In this document: piece after piece, positions 55,885 through 56,874 of the stretch
How positions within the stretch are numbered: the first letter of the stretch is position 1
Layout: every line of letters begins with the position of its first letter
NCBI GenBank assembly: GCA_035540675.1
Contig: DATLGB010000156.1
Span: 1-56,874, forward strand
Origin: DATLGB01 sp035540675
Lineage (GTDB): Bacteria > Actinomycetota > Thermoleophilia > Solirubrobacterales > Solirubrobacteraceae
Reading direction: 5' to 3'
DNA: 56,874 bases
The notes under the pieces: generated by a model
Database searches by the model: none
What the model saw: only the letters and a program-made list of their open reading frames with translations
What the model was told of the DNA's origin: nothing
Made by a program: the position numbers and the translations under genes

Positions 55885-56874
55885 GTGCGGGCTCGCGCAG
55901 CGCTGGCGGCGGCCGTCGCCGTTGTGGCGACCGGCTGCGGCACCGGCACCGACCCGGCCATCCGCGACGGGGGTGTCGCCGTCGGCGAGGCGGTCGCGGT
56001 CTACTCGCTGATGCCCGCGTCCGGCCCCCGCTCCGCCGCCGCGCAGGATGCCGTGCTCGGGCAGAAGCTCGCCCTCGCGCAGGCCGGCGGCACCGCCGGC
56101 GGCAAGCGCGTCGGCCTGGTCTCGCTGCCGATGCCCCGCGGGCGCCGCGCGCTCGCCGACGCCACGCGCGAAGCGATCCGCGATCCCGGGATCGTCGCCG
56201 TCATCGGCGACCTCGATGCGGCAAGCGCCCGCATCACGGCGCCGCTGCTGAACGCGGCGGGCCTCCTGCACGTCTCGCCGGGCGCGACCTACACCGGCCT
56301 GGTCGCGCCGGTGGGGGAGGCCGACCCCGACGCGCCGGGGCGCTACGCGCCGTCCGGCACGGCCACGTTCGCGCCCGTCCTGCCGACCGACGAGGCCCAG
56401 GCCGTGGCCATCGCCGGCGCCGCACGGCGCCCGCTGGCGGTGGAGGCCGAGGCCGGCGTGGACGCGCGCGCCCTGGCGGCGGCCGTGCGCCGCCGCGCGG
56501 GGCGCACCGTTCCCACCGCCCGCGCTGCCACCGTCGTCTACGTCGGCGAGGACCCGGAGAACGCGGCGGGCGCCGTCGCCGGCGTCCTGCGCGAGAACCG
56601 CCGGGCGCGCGTGCTGCTGAGCGGAGGCCTCGCGGGGACGGACGTGCTCGAGCGGCTCGGGCCCGCCGCCGCGGCGCGGGTGGCCCTCGTCACCGCCGCC
56701 GGCCCGTCCGAGCTCGACACCCCCTTCAGGGATGACTTCCGGGCGCGCTTCGGGCGCGACCCGGGGCCGTTCGCGCTCGTCGGCCACCGGGCGATGCGCT
56801 CCGTGCTGCGGGCGATCGACGGCGCCGCGGGCGACCCGGGCGAGCGCCGGCGCGTGGTCGACGCGTTCTTCGCC
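55885..56874 (+). CDS. Periplasmic-binding-protein-like lipoprotein (partial, 3' end outside window)
   Basis: Translated by hand from GTG 55885; open to the window end (330 codons seen). VRARAALAAAVAVVATGCGTGTD is a lipoprotein signal with lipobox VATGC. The mature part follows the type I branched-chain amino acid binding fold: AQDAVLGQKLALAQAGG, GKRVGLVSLP, PGIVAVIGDLDAASARITAPLLNAAGLLHVSPGATYTGL, and later DDFRARFGRDPGPFALVGHRAMRSVLRAID. It would capture a small solute outside the membrane for an ABC transporter or sensor; no transporter genes are visible before the edge. It starts 8 bases after the glycosidase-like gene. Confidence 0.82.
   Translation, partial: MRARAALAAAVAVVATGCGTGTDPAIRDGGVAVGEAVAVYSLMPASGPRSAAAQDAVLGQKLALAQAGGTAGGKRVGLVSLPMPRGRRALADATREAIRDPGIVAVIGDLDAASARITAPLLNAAGLLHVSPGATYTGLVAPVGEADPDAPGRYAPSGTATFAPVLPTDEAQAVAIAGAARRPLAVEAEAGVDARALAAAVRRRAGRTVPTARAATVVYVGEDPENAAGAVAGVLRENRRARVLLSGGLAGTDVLERLGPAAAARVALVTAAGPSELDTPFRDDFRARFGRDPGPFALVGHRAMRSVLRAIDGAAGDPGERRRVVDAFFA

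Overview
The window is very GC-rich, densely packed bacterial chromosome with frequent GTG starts and 4-17 bp gene overlaps. The order rpmE, prfA, prmC, threonylcarbamoyl-AMP synthase, wecA-like is the actinobacterial one, and there are clear relatives of mycobacterial genes: an Rv3030/Rv3031-like pair, an AAC(2')-I enzyme, and an Rpf protein behind a c-di-AMP riboswitch. A deep-branching actinobacterium of the Thermoleophilia/Solirubrobacterales type is my best guess. That is an inference from gene content and style. No tRNA, rRNA, CRISPR array or insertion sequence was seen, and no stretch longer than about 210 bases lacks a gene.

Region 1 (1-9713) is one end of an extracellular contractile injection system (eCIS, phage-tail-like) locus, transcribed leftward and cut off by the window edge. 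One run holds a DUF4255/Pvc16-like protein, a receiver-like protein, sheath, tube, a tail-assembly-type protein, a DUF6760-like protein and a Pro/Ala-rich protein. A second, overlapping run holds a DUF4157 protein, the eCIS AAA+ ATPase and an AAC(3)-family acetyltransferase. A lone rightward methyltransferase with a PKMT-type regulatory region sits between the two runs.

Region 2 (9804-21341) has a CBS-pair protein and a parA-ftsZ overlap in which FtsZ carries a roughly 120-residue N-terminal extension. Then come a gamma-glutamyltransferase-like protein, a divergent TusA/DsrE pair, small proteins, a LON-domain protein and two methyltransferases. The second methyltransferase overlaps a GH57 enzyme, like the mycobacterial methylglucose-lipopolysaccharide genes. 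A c-di-AMP riboswitch precedes an Rpf-like cell-wall enzyme.

Region 3 (21357-38932) holds an AAC(2')-I homologue, a hexapeptide acyltransferase, MeaB, a diguanylate cyclase and a membrane protein whose start is unclear. It continues with two acyl-CoA dehydrogenases, a thiolase, a DJ-1/PfpI protein with a divergent GlxA-type regulator, PepA, a HAD phosphatase, an M20 peptidase with a diaminopropionate-lyase-like enzyme, a secreted hydrolase, MarR, and a frameshifted cyclic-nucleotide-binding gene.

Region 4 (39041-45297) is acyl-CoA metabolism: the large and small subunits of a B12 mutase with isobutyryl-CoA-mutase-type residues, then etfB, etfA and ETF dehydrogenase behind two tandem operator-like palindromes. 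With MeaB, the dehydrogenases and the thiolase this suggests branched-chain amino acid and fatty acid oxidation feeding electrons to quinone.

Region 5 (45442-56874) is the rpmE to wecA translation/cell-envelope block, interrupted by DUF1385, a large PAS-GAF-PP2C phosphatase and a secreted protein. It ends in a secreted glycosidase-like protein and a truncated solute-binding lipoprotein.

Two patterns run through the window. Many genes have a TANNNT -10 element only 6-11 bases before the start codon, as expected for leaderless mRNAs. Several convergent gene ends lie inside palindromes, three of which share the arms GAACGTCCC/GGGACGTTC.
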